From Closterium sp. NIES-65 (lineage: Eukaryota > Streptophyta > Zygnematophyceae > Desmidiales > Closteriaceae), in NCBI GenBank assembly GCA_948144175.1, contig CANXME010002418.1, positions 62,001 to 126,000 of the forward strand: DNA of 64,000 bases. The letters are read 5' to 3'. The notes beneath the pieces were generated by a model. That model was given only the letters and a program-made list of their open reading frames with translations, ran no database searches and was not told the DNA's origin. Positions 1-11,110 of the stretch are shown one piece after another. Position numbers and translations under genes: made by a program. Within the stretch, counting starts at the first letter, position 1, and the number at the start of each line of letters is the position of its first letter.

Positions 1-2
1 TC

Positions 3-3000
3 CCTGACTCCCTTCGCGGAGTCAGGGACGACCTACTCGCAGTCTGCCCCACCACTCTCACTGTCGAGATCCTCGAGAAGTCCCTCCTCGCAGCCGAGAA
101 GAGCATTCTCGCTGTAGGGGCCTCTCGTGGTGACCCGCGCACCCCCATCTTTGAGGGGTGTTCCCCCTCCCCCCTCCTGCCCTCTGTCGCCTCTGCTGCT
201 ACGGCCGACCTTGTTGGTTTTGAGTCGGTCGGAGCGGCGTCTGCCCCCAGCGGGAGACGTCGCTCTGGCAAGAGCAAGGGGAGCAGGGGCGGTGGTGGAG
301 GCGGCGGGGGCGGTGGAGGCGGAGGTAGAGGCAGCGGCGGAGGTGAGAGTGGTAGCGGGAGTAGTGGCGGGAGTGGAGGTGTCGGCGGAGGCAGTGGAGG
401 CGGGGGCGGCAGCGGCGGTGGTAGTGGGGGTGGAGGCGGAGGCGGCGGTGGCGGCGGCGGCGACGGTGGGAGTGGCGGTGGCGGTGGAGGTGGTGGCGGC
501 GGCGGCGGAGGAGGCGGCGGAGGTCGTGGCGCGCCGAGGAGGAGTGGCTCCGGTGGTGGTCAGCGCCAGCAGCAGCAGCGTGGTCAGGAGACCCTCTCCC
601 CGCAGCAGCTCCGTGAGTGGTACTCTGCGCGTCAGCGGGGTGGGGGTACTGGTCCGTGCACTTACGTCCTGCGCACTGGCGACCGTGCGGGTGAGCAGTG
701 TGGTGGTCCACACTCCGCCCAGCGTTGCTTCGGCCGCCTGACTGACGCTTGGCGCCGCCAGTTTCCTGACGCCTCTGAGATCCCTCGCTGGGACCAGCTG
801 TCTAGGGCTGGAGTAGCTATCTTTGATCTTGACTTTGATGCTATTCTTGCTGCTATGTATGCTGTGACTATTAGTGAGGAGGGTGACTGTTACCGGTGTT
901 TCCCGCCCGACCCGGGCATTGGTACTGCGGCTCTAGGTGCTGTTGAGGCTGCTGCTCCAGGTGCCAGTGAGTCTGAGTCCTCAGGTGCTGGTGAGTCTGC
1001 TCTCTCAGGTACTGTGTCGACTTCACCCTCTCTCACTTTCACTCTTGACTCCGGGGCGTCTCGCTCCTTCTTTCGAGACCGCACCACACTCACGCCGCTT
1101 AGTCGGCCAGTGGCGGTCTCCTTGGCAGACCCCTCCGGGGGTCCTGTTCTGGCTCGCTACTCCACTGTCCTACCGTGCCCTGCGGTCCCGTCTGGCGCCC
1201 TGTCCGGTCTCTACCTCCCCTCGTTCTCTACGAACTTGGTGGCGGGTGCTGACCTACAGGATGCAGGGGTTGACCAGTTCACCCCTGCGCGCCGACGAGT
1301 CACCCACTGCACGGACGCGGACACGGGTCGACACCTGACCACATTCACACGTGGTCCAGGGTCGAGCCTGTACACACTCACTGTTCCGTCTCCTTCTCCT
1401 GCGTCTGGTCAGGTAGCTGCGTCGGGTCAGGTGTTTGCTGCAGCGTCCAGGTCTGGTCCTGAGTCTGCCCCCTGCTCGTGTCGCCTCCTGTCCCACGAGA
1501 CCCTCTTGTGGCACCACAGGATGGGTCACCCCTCCCTGCCTCGTCTCCGGGGCATGGCCTCTCGCCTTCTTGTTTCTGGCCTTCCCCGGTCCCTCCCTCC
1601 CCTTCCTCTGGGGCCTGGCCCTCCCTGTGTCCCCTGTGTCGAGGGTCGCCTGCGGGCTACCCCTCACTCCTCCCCGTTCCCTCCGACGGAGGCCCCGATG
1701 CAGACGCTTCACATGGACGTGTGGGGCCCAGCCCGCGTCCGTGGACAGGGTCACGAGCGCTACTTCCTGCTGGTGGTTGACGACTACTCGCGTTACACCA
1801 CAGTCTTCCCCTTGCGCAGCAAGGGTGAGGTCACTGAGGTGTTGATCGACTGGATCCGCGCAGCTCGTCTCCAGCTCAGGCGGAGCTTCGGCTCGGACTT
1901 TCCTGTTCTGCGTCTGCATTCGGACAGAGGCGGAGAGTTCTCCTCCGGCCTTCTGCGAGCCTACTGTCGGGCACGAGGCATCCGCCAGACCTTCACGCTT
2001 CCGGACTCTCCACAGCAGAATGGGATTGCTGAGCGCCGCATCGGCATTGTCATGGACGTCGCCCGTACGTCCATGGTGCATGCGGCTGCCCCCCATTTTC
2101 TGTGGCCGTTTGCGGTTCGGTACGCCGCGCATCAGATCAACCTTCAGCCCAGAGTCTCCCGACCGGAGACCTCCCCAGCTTTGCTATGGACGGGGAAGGT
2201 TGGCAATGCGTCGGCGTTCCGTGTCTGGGGATCTCGGGCGTTTGTCCGCGACTTGTCTGCGGACAAGCTGTCCCCTCGTGCTGCTCCCTGTGTCTTCCTT
2301 GGCTTCCTCACAGACGCTCCCGGGTGGCAGTTTTACCACCCCTCCTCTCGTAGTGTTTTGTCCTCCCAGGACGTCACGTTCGACGAGTCAGTCCCCTTCT
2401 ACCGCCTCTTCCCCTACCGCACTCCTTCCCTCCCCCCTCCGCCGGACTTCCTTGTGCCAGTTCCCCCCCCGGTAGACCCCCTCCCCCCTCAGGTTCCTGC
2501 CCCCTCAGGTGTGTCCCAGGTAGACGCAGTTGACCCGGTCGAGGTTTCTGGTGACTCTGGTGCTGGTGCGGGTGCTGAGCCTGGGGGTGCTGACTCTGGG
2601 GGTGCTGTACGCGGGGGTGCCGGGCCTGGAGGTGCTGCTACTGGGGGTGCTGAGCCTGGGGGTGCTGGGCCTGGGAGTGCTACTGCGGAGGGTGCTGAGC
2701 CTGGGGGTGCTGAGCCGGGGGGTACGGTGCCTGGAGCTGCTGAGCTAGGGGGTGCTGGGTCTGGGGGTGCTGGGTCGGGAGCTGCTGAGCCTGGGGGTAC
2801 TGAGTCTGGAGCTGCTGAGCCTGGGGGTGCTACGTCTGGAGCTGTTGAGCCTGGGGTTTCTCCTGCTGCTGCGTCTCGCCGGGAGCCCCTCTCTCCACAG
2901 GAGCTGCGCGAGTGGTTTGCTCGCCGCTGGAGGCGTGCCGTGGAGCTGGAGCTTCTTCGACCGTCGAGGGTGCTGGTGCTGCCGGTCCCGGAGCTGCTGG

Positions 3001-5428
3001 GTCTGCGGGTACTCCTGGAGCAGGAGCTCTTGAGGGTGTTGGTGCTGAGACTACTGCTGTCTGTCCCGGCGGTGGTTCTGCTACTGGTGCTGCTGGAGGT
3101 CCTGCCGCTGGAGGTGTTGGTGGCGCTGGTGCTGTCGCTGAGGGTGCTGGTGCTGTCCCTGCTGAGTCTGGAGTTGCCGCGCGGCCTCGGCCGTACTTCG
3201 TTCCGCTCCTGCAGCAGGTTCTTGGTCTTTCTCCTCCGGTAGAGTGTCCATAGCCTGTCCAGTCGCAGTCCCTGTTGGAGCCTTCCTCTCCACTGCCTGC
3301 TCCCTCTCCTTACACTGGTCCTACTGGAGGTCTTGCTGAGCGTCGTAAGCCTGCGTCTCGTCCTGCGTCGCCTGTTCGTGCTGCTCGCACTAGTGGTCGC
3401 GGTTCGCGTCAGCGTCCTCCTCCTGTCCCTGGCACGCACCGGATGTCTCTGCGTCCGTCCACTGCTCCTCTGCGTGCCCCTTTGCCTTCTCCTCCTGAGT
3501 CCTCTCTTCCTGCGCTTGCCGACCCTGAGTCGGACTCTCTTCGTGCTGCCAGTCCTACTGTCACGCGTCTCCTTGCTACTGTCGTCACTGACCCCTCGTT
3601 TGAGTCCACTGCTGCGTCTGCCCTTGTCGCTGAGCTCGTCGACTTTGCTGTTCGCTGTCGTCTAGACTACGCTGCTAGTCTTGTTGCTGAGTCAGCGTCT
3701 GACTGTCCTCTGTCCGTCGGGGGTGACTGTGCTCTTGGCACGGACGTCCTAGAGGACAGGCAGGAGGAGTTACAGTGTCTGGCGGCTGCTTCACCTCATC
3801 TCGCGTCTGTACTGCTTGCTCCTGAGGGAGACCCGGATGCACTAGACATCCCGACTCCGCGCTCTTACGCGGAGGCCGTAGAGGGTCCCTACTCGTCTCA
3901 GTGGCAGGCAGCTATGGATGCAGAGATGGCTTCCTGGAAGTCCACAGGCACCTACGTTGACGCAGTTCCCCCTCCTGGGGCGAACATCGTCAGTGGCATG
4001 TGGATCTTCAGGGTGAAGCGGCCGCCGGGCTCTCCACCTGTCTTCAAGGCGCGGTACGTTGCTCGTGGCTTCAGTCAGCGGCAGGGAGTTGACTACTTTC
4101 AGACCTTCTCTCCCACCCCGAAGATGACCACTCTTCGGGTGCTGCTGCACATAGCCGCTCAGCGCGACTACGAGCTTCACTCTCTCGACTTCAGCACTGC
4201 GTTCCTGCAGGGTAGCCTGCACGCGGAGATCTGGCTGCGCAGTCCACCTGGCTTCACTGGGACTTTCCCTCCTGGCACCCAGTGGAGCCTCCGTCGGCCA
4301 GTCTACGGTCTCCGCCAGGCACCGCGTGAGTGGCACGACACACTGAGGACTACGCTTGCGGCTCTTGGGTTTGCTCCTTCTACTGCTGACCCGTCGCTGT
4401 TTCTGCGCACCGACACTTCTCTGCCGCCGTTCTACATCCTCGTGCACGTCGACGACTTGGTCTTTGCCACAGCGGACACTGCTGGACTTGCCTACGTGAA
4501 GTCCGAGCTGCTGAAGAGACACACGTGCACAGACCTGGGTGAACTGCGCAGCTACCTTGGCTTGCAGATCACTCGGGACAGAGCACGCCGCACCATTACC
4601 TTGACTCAGTCACACATGGTGCAGCAGGTCCTTCAGCGCTTCGGCTTCACGTACTCCTCGCCTCAGGCCACTCCTCTGTCTACTCGCCACTCGCTCTCAG
4701 CTCTGCCTTCGGATGAGTCCGTAGAGCCGAGTGGCCCGTACCCAGAGCTTGTTGGCTGCCTCATGTACCTGATGACCTGCACACGACCTGACCTTGCATA
4801 CCCTCTGAGCATTCTTGCACGCTATGTTGCTCCTGGGAGACACCGACCAGAGCACATGGCTGCAGCGAAGAGGGTGTTGCGCTACCTGTGCAGTACGTCG
4901 GGCATGGGGCTAGTGCTTGGAGGGCGGAGTCCAGTGGTCCTTACAGGGCACGCGGATGCTTCTTGGGCTGACGACCAGGCTACGCAGCGGTCGTCACAGG
5001 GTTACACCTTCAGTCTTGGTTCCGGCTCTGTCTCGTGGCGGGCTACTCGCTCGTCTTCGGTTCTCAGCTCCAGTTGTGAGGCTGAGATCTACGCTGGGGC
5101 CATGGCTGCACAGGAGCTTCGCTGGCTCACCTACCTGCTGACTGACCTTGGAGAGCCGCCTCGTTCTCCTCCAGTGCTGTACGTAGACAACAAGGCCATG
5201 CTGGCCTTGTGTCGGGAGCAGCGTCTGGAGCACAGAACGAAGCACATTGCTCTTCGCTACTTCCTTGCTCGTGAGCTGCAGCAGCGTGGACAGTTGCGGC
5301 TTGCGTACGTGGCCTCTGAGGCCAACACTGCTGATGTGTTCACCAAGGCACTCGCGCCTTGTGACCATCAGCGCCTCTACACCCAGCTGGGTCTTGTGCC
5401 TGTCTTGCCTCACTTGCTCTCCTCTTGA
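3..5428 (+). pseudogene. Copia-1 gag-pol polyprotein, broken by one frameshift and one stop
   Basis: The frame starting at position 3 is open through the end of the gag capsid region, a long poly-glycine tract (about 290-540) and a zinc-binding motif. The protease motif DSGAS follows (Asp codon 1048-1050). The integrase D,D(35)E residues are at 1716, 1923 and 2031, each intact, after an HHCC-type region (about 1510-1640). Near 2930-2945 the frame shifts relative to Copia-5. The continuing frame has a TAG at 3251-3253 where Copia-3 has CAG, then is open to 5428. The RT catalytic box reads HVDD instead of YVDD (4445-4456). RNase H has the expected HADAS, CEAEIY and VDNKAM motifs. The element is therefore defective, though only lightly decayed. 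Confidence 0.9.
2560..2860 (+). repeat. Coding minisatellite between integrase and RT (Copia-1)
   Basis: About 15-base units of the form GCTGAGCCTGGGGGT repeat with variation. They encode Ala-Glu-Pro-Gly-Gly and Ala-Gly-Ser-Gly-Gly runs. The block sits between the integrase core and RT and is probably a flexible linker. Copies 2, 3, 4a and 5 have equivalent blocks. Confidence 0.85.
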
Positions 5429-5639
5429 CTTTACTTGTACTGTGACATATATATACCTGCTCTTGCTTGTCTAGTTATATATATATATGTCTGTACTCCT
5501 GCATGTGAACTGGCCTCTGGCCCTGCTCTTGTGCTCGGACTGTGTGGTGACGTTGTGATCCACCCTGAGCTTGCTCTGCTTTGCTTTACTTGACTGGTCT
5601 TGTGACCCCTTGTTCTCCCCCACTTTGCCTATGGGGGTG

Positions 5640-5756
5640 TGTCAGATTTATATGACATAGTTGCTGTAGGCTATAGTGGGGTAGCACATATGGGGTACAG
5701 GGTTTCTAGGGTTGTATTTGTACCCAATCTTTCCTTAGTCATTTCATTCCTGTTCA
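5640..5756 (+). repeat. 3' LTR of Copia-1
   Basis: It begins TGTCAGATTTATATGACATAG directly after a polypurine tract and matches the Copia-3 LTR over most of its length, including the shared GGGGTAGCACATATGGGGTA core. I end it at the CA in TGTTCA. An alternative end in TTTCA at 5765 cannot be excluded, because the other LTR is outside the window. Confidence 0.8.
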
Positions 5757-8021
5757 CTTGTTTCACACTCTCCTCCCCCTTCACTGTTGCTGCCGCCTTC
5801 TTCAGTTCGTCGTAACTCGTTCGTACCCCTTGAAAACTCCGTGTAGTTCCCGTGGTGTTGCCACACATAAATGTCGCGCGCGTTTAACCAAACGTCGAAT
5901 ACTCCTCCGAAATTGTCGGCGCTAATTGTCGTAAAACCGGGAAGTCCCCACGTAAAAACTCTGAAATGTTGCTCGAATCAAACCCCGTAAATCCGCAGTT
6001 TGCTGTTGCAGTTCTCCTCCGAAAATATCGGAGGTGCTATAGCCGCCCACTCGGTCACCATCAGTTTCCGTTGGTTAACCCGACCCCAGCATGTGGGTTT
6101 AATCGAGAATTGGGGACTGCCCTGGGTTATTCCGAGACCGAATTTCATGGAACCTAGAGGCATTAACGCCGTTGACTTCGTCGTCAAACCAACTTCCGTC
6201 GATGATGTTTACAAAAACTCACGTTTCTCCCACCAGCGCTTTGCAGATGTTTCACCGCATTGCTTGTCGCCGGTCGATAAGTTCCCGAAGCTACGACTGC
6301 TCCCACGCTTCCTTTTTTCTGAAGAATTTCCCAAGGTGTGCGTTTAAACACCGGGGGTCCTAGGTCTCCTTGCCGCTGTGTTTCTTGCCAGGCAACTTCG
6401 AAAAGTGCCCTTCAGGCGAAGTCCCTCAACGACTCAACCACACTCCAAGAAGCGAAGAAATACCCGCAGGTTCATTTTGTTTTGGTCGTTTCACCCCCCA
6501 ACAATTCCGCTTCCCGCCGTTCACCCAGTGTCCGCTTTTGTTGGATGGGGTATAGTCGGTGTTGCCCGCGCGAACTCAGCTACGCCGGAGGGGCAAAAAC
6601 TATCGGAGTCGGGGACCCTTATTTAAATGGAACTGTCGCCCAACCGTTTTGCAGCCCACCGCAACCGTCACGCCACTAAACTCCGCAGCTCTCGGTCCCA
6701 GCTTCGCCGCTGCGCCGTCACCTTGTGTAGATGCCTGGGTTAGGAGAAACCACCAAACTGCAGCATTGTTGTCCTGCGGCGCCCCGATTTTTTCGCGTGC
6801 TGTTTCACCCAGCCCGCTTTTGTCGGAGCACAACAGTTCCGCAACTCCCCCTTTTTTTGTTTTTTCTTTCTCTACAGTTGTCGAACGAGCACCAACACAG
6901 GTGCCTTTAACCAGCGCAGGGTAGGCCCGTGTTCACCCCTGTTATTCAGCCAAGTAAGTTGACTGCATGAGTCAGAACTAAGACTTGGTGGGGATGGTGA
7001 GGTTTGGGCGACGGAGGTCACAGATCGTTCACACCAGCTTTTAACCTGCCCTTCACGCCGTGCTTCAGCCCCCGCTTAGCCGTCGAGCCGTTTCTTCCCG
7101 TGTATCCCGGCGGCCGTACCAACTCCTTTGTAGATGTCGGGGCAGTATGTGAACGCCGTTTAATCGTGGGTTGTTGAGGCTGTCCCCGAAAACGACTTCC
7201 GTACAAGGAATCCACTCTCGAAATTTACGGCCAGCAGTCAACAGCACCAGGCACGCAGCGTCATGCGAGTTTTCTTCCGGGTGTATGGGCCCGAATTGCC
7301 CTCACCGCCTGCGTCCCACTCCTCTTTAGCCACTCTGTTTTTTGTAGCAACCCGTAAGTGTCGGCGGGTCCAAAGTTCCCGTTTGTCCACGTGCGTTCCT
7401 GCCGAAATCTTTGATGACGCGCCCGCCATGCAGTAAAAGCCGATGCACTTCAAGTCGGGCGGGACGGCAATTGACCCCGCATAATTCGGGCAATACGCGT
7501 GTCGTCTCTCCTCGTCCACAGAATATTGAATAACAAGAATGAGAATTACAGAATCAAGAAACAATGAAGAAGCGAGGCCTAAATTGGGGAAGGCAAGCTA
7601 GGGGGGGGAGTTCGGGATGGGATGGCTCGGTGATGGTTGCGATTGGAGCGGAGGCCGACTCGGGGGTGGTTCGGTGCGACAAAATAGGCAAGACAGGTTC
7701 ATCGCGTGACCCTCGGGATGGCCTCGCTAACAAGTGCCTTAGTAAGGAATTGTAAATCCTTACAGATGGGGTATGTACAAATAAGAGTGTTGAGGTGAGA
7801 ATTGTACCCCCTAAGGCTAGCCCCTTTATATCCTAGACAAGTTCAAATTATACTATTTTAACACACATTGTGTTTATTAAAATTATGTATTGTGAAAGCG
7901 AAGCAGCTTGTACTGCACAATTGGCATCGTCGAACTGCGCTAAACGCCCTTCTCCAACTAAAAAAATAGTGGGTTGGAGTCCACCAACGTTTCTCGATTT
8001 TCAAAAGGCTCACTCAACATT
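5757..8021. other. Unrecognised DNA between Copia-1 and Copia-2
   Basis: This 2.3 kb has visibly lower GC than the flanking elements. It contains only short open frames (the longest about 110-120 codons, on either strand) with no motif I recognise. No RT, integrase, transposase or tandem repeat is visible. It may be host intergenic DNA or an old decayed repeat. The right part, 7751-7863, looks like a degenerate LTR and is listed separately. Confidence 0.5.
7751..7863 (-). repeat. Possible degenerate solo LTR of the GC-rich copia family
   Basis: Read on the plus strand, it starts TGTAAATCC, contains TTGTACCCCCTAAGGCTAGC followed by CCCTTTATAT, and ends TTTTAACA. The order and spacing match the LTR core of Copia-4b (TTGTACCCCCTAGTGCTAAA, then CCCCTATACAGCC, ending TTTTGACA). 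No internal element sequence is attached and no target duplication is visible. Confidence 0.4.
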
Positions 8022-8026
8022 CCCAC

Positions 8027-8149
8027 TGTCACAAAGTATGACACGAGAATGACTAGAAACAGGGCTATACAAGGTTTGTATACACAAAACCTAACTATAT
8101 TGTACCCCATGAGGAGTGCCCCACTACAGCCTACAGTATAGTTCTTACA
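8027..8149 (-). repeat. 3' LTR of Copia-2 (123 bp)
   Basis: On the plus strand it starts TGTCACAAAGTATG and ends TAGTTCTTACA, next to CACCCCCATAGGCA, the complement of the polypurine tract. It is matched by the split 5' LTR, and the CCCAC target duplication lies immediately left. Confidence 0.93.
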
Positions 8150-9760
8150 CACCCCCATAGGCAGAGTCGGGGACAAGCAAGAGAACAAGGCAAGGTCAAG
8201 CTCATGGTGGATCACAACGTCACCACGCATTCGGAGCACAAGTACAAGGCCACAAGGCCAGCTCACATGCAGGATTATAATTCAAGGTGAACAAGCAAGA
8301 CAATGATCTCAGCTTAAATAGATGCAGGTGCGAGTATAAATAGATCACAGTACAAGCAAAATCAAGAGGTAAGCAAGTGAGGCCAGGTAGGCACAAGACC
8401 TAACATATTACAAAAACGCTGATGATCACAAGGCGGAAGTGCCTTGATAAAGATATCAGCAGTGTTGGCCCAAGAGGCCACGTAAGCAAGGCGCTGCTGA
8501 CCGCGCTGCTACAGCTCATGAGCAAGGAAGTAGCGAAAAGCAATGTGCTTCGTTCTGTGCTCCAGTCTGTGCTCCTGACACAAGGCCAGCATGGCCTTGT
8601 TGTCGACGTACAGAACTGGAGGAGAACAAGGCGCCTCTCCCAAGTCAGTCAGCAAGTAGGTGAGCCAGTGTAACTCCTGTGCAGCCATGGCCCCAGCGTA
8701 GATCTCAGCCTCACAACTGGAGCTGAGAACAGAAGACGAGTGGGTAGACCGCCACGAAACAAAGCCGGAACCAAGGCTGAAGGTGTAATCCTCTGACGAC
8801 CGCTGCGTAGCCAAGTCGTGAACCCAAAAAGTGTCTGCGTGACCAATGAGGACAACTCGAGCCCGTCCTCCAAGCACGAGCCCCATGCCCGGCGTACTGC
8901 ACATGTAGCGCAACACCCTCTTAGCTGCATCCATGTGCTCTGGTCGGTGTCTCCCAGGAGCAACATAGCATGCCAAGATGCTAAGAGGGTATGCCAGGTC
9001 AGGTCGAGTGGAGGTCATCATGTACATGAGGCAGCCAACAAGCTCTGGGTATGGGCCACTCGGCTCTACGGACTCATCCGAAGGCAGAGCTGAGAGCGAG
9101 TGGCGAGTAGACAGAGGAGTGGCCTGAGGCGAGGAGTACGTGAAGTTGAAGCGCTGAAGGACGTGCTGCACCATCTGTGACCGAGTCAAGGTAATGGTGC
9201 GCCGTGCCCTGTCCCCGGTGATCTGCAAGCCAAGATAGCTGTGCAGCTCACCCAGGTCTGTGCACGTGTGTCTCTTCTGCAGCTCCGACTTCACGTGGGC
9301 GAGTCCCTCAGTGTCAGCAGTGGCAAAGACCAAGTCGTCGACCTACACGAGGATGTAGAACGGGGGCAGCTCAGTGTCGATGTGCAGAAACATCGATGGG
9401 TTAGCAGTGGAAGGAGCAAACTCAAGAGCTCCAAGCGTAGTCCTCAGTGTGTCATGCCACTCACCGGGCGCCTGACGGAGACTGTAGACTGGCCGCCGGA
9501 GGCTCCACTGGGTACCAGGAGGAAATGACCAAGTGAAGCCAGGTGGGCGGCGCAGCCAGATCTCCTCGTGCAAGCTGCCCTGTAGGAAGGTTGTGCTGAA
9601 GTCAAGAGAGTGAAGCTCGTAGTCATGCTGAGTGGCGACGTGCAGCTGCACCCAAAGAGTGGTCATCTTCGGGGTGGGAGAGAAGGTCTGAAAGTAGTCA
9701 ACTTCCTGCCGCTGACAGAAGCCTCGAGTGGCGTAGCACGCCTTGAAGACAGGCGGAGAA

Positions 9761-10618
9761 CCCGGCAGCCGCTTCACCCTGAAAATCCACATGCCATAGA
9801 CAATTTTCGCCCCAGGTGGGGGAACCTCGTCGACGTAGGTGCCTGTGGACTTCCAGGAAGCCATCTCTGCGTCCATGGCTGTCTGCCACTGAGAGGAGTA
9901 GGGACCCTCTATCGCCTCTACGTAAGAGCGCGGGGTCGGGATGTCTTGTGCATCCGGGTCTCCCTCAGGGGCAAGTAGTAAGGACACGAGATGAGGTAAA
10001 GCAGCACTAAAACTCCTCCTGCCTGTCCTCAACGACGTCCGTGCCAAGAGCACACTCACCCTCGACGGACCAAGAACCTGCTCAAGGAGCAGAACGGAGT
10101 ACAGCCGCGGCCGCGCAGTGCCCCCAGAACCAGCAGAGATAGCACCAGCACCTCTAGCATCAGCTCCAACTCCTGTAGCACCCCCTGAACCCGGCAGCCG
10201 CTTCACCCTGAAAATCCACATGCCATAGACAATTTTCGCCCCAGGTGGGGGAACCTCGTCGACGTAGGTGCCTGTGGACTTCCAGGAAGCCATCTTTGCG
10301 TCCATGGCTGTCTGCCACTGAGAGGAGTAGGGACCCTCTATCGCCTCTACGTAAGAGCGCGGGGTCGGGATGTCTTGTGCATCCGGGTCTCCCTCAGGGG
10401 CAAGCAGTAAGGACACGAGATGAGGTAAAGCAGCACTAAAACTCCTCCTGCCTGTCCTCAACGACGTCCGTGCCAAGAGCACACTCACCCTCGACGGACC
10501 AAGAACCTGCTCAAGGAGCGGAACGAAGTACAGCCGCGGCCGCGCAGCCCCCCCAGAACCAGCAGAGATAGCACCAGCACCTCTAGCATCAGCTCCAACT
10601 CCTGTAGCACCACCAGCT
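9761..10618 (-). repeat. 429 bp tandem duplication inside the Copia-2 pol gene
   Basis: The block 9761-10189 is repeated almost exactly at 10190-10618 (offset exactly 429 = 143 codons). Only a few base differences are visible, for example ATCTCTGCG versus ATCTTTGCG. The frame stays open across the junction, so a 143-residue unit ending at the RT fingers is doubled. The low divergence means it arose long after the parent insertion. Confidence 0.95.
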
Positions 10619-10879
10619 CCAGCAGTACCTCTTGCAGCTCCAGCAGCGCCAACTCCAGCACCCCCAGAAGCACCCGCTCCAGCCAACCGCCAGCTCCAGC
10701 TCTAGGAGGACCACCAGAAGCCCCAGTAGCTCCAGTGGCGCTCGCTCCAGTACCTCCAGCAGCACCCGCTCCAGCGGCACCGCCTGCTCCAGCACCTCTA
10801 GAAGCTCCAGCTCCAGCAGCACGGCTCCACCGCCGAGAAAAACACACGCGCAACAGCTCTGGAGAGAGTGGCTCGCGCC

Positions 10880-11110
10880 GAGATGAAGCACCCGAAGGAC
10901 GTCCAGGCTCAGCATCTGAAGAAACCACACGCGGAGGCTCAGCACCTTCACGCTCCACACCCCCAGACTCAGCAACCCCAGGCTCAACACCCCCAGGCAT
11001 AGCACCCCCAGATTCAGCATCCCCAGGCTCCGCACGCTCACGCTCAGCACACCTAGACCCAACACCCCCAGACCCAGCACCCGCATGCTCAGCACCCCTA
11101 GCAGCACCAA
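10880..11110 (-). repeat. Integrase-RT linker minisatellite (Copia-2)
   Basis: Imperfect 15-base units, on the plus strand CCAGGCTCAGCACCC, encode Ala-Glu-Pro-Gly-Gly-like repeats on the minus strand. Position in pol and unit match those in Copia-1, -3, -4a and -5. Confidence 0.8.

Larger units (their letters stand above)
1..5756 (+). mobile_element. Copia-1: Ty1/copia element, 5' end outside the window
   Basis: The window opens inside the gag gene of a plus-strand Ty1/copia retrotransposon. Gag remainder, protease, integrase, reverse transcriptase and RNase H follow in copia order and end at 5428. After about 200 bp comes a polypurine tract (TGCCTATGGGGGTG, just before 5640) and a 3' LTR. 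The 5' LTR, leader and capsid start lie left of position 1, so no target duplication can be checked. It belongs to the same GC-rich family as Copia-2, -3, -4a, -4b, -5 and -7. The right LTR edge is uncertain by about 10 bp. Confidence 0.93.

Noticed and set aside
33..713. Long minus-strand open frames (Ala/Thr- or His-rich) opposite the Copia-1 gag
   Set aside because: They are antisense shadows of the poly-glycine GGN repeat, with no known domain. The same appears in every sister copy.
4445..4456. HVDD in Copia-1 RT as a possible functional variant
   Set aside because: Sister copies have YVDD, and this copy already has a stop and a frameshift, so a decay mutation is more likely.
6559..7564. 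Small frames (108-121 codons) as candidate host genes
   Set aside because: No domain, no supporting splice or start context, and overlapping frames on both strands. Evidence is insufficient.
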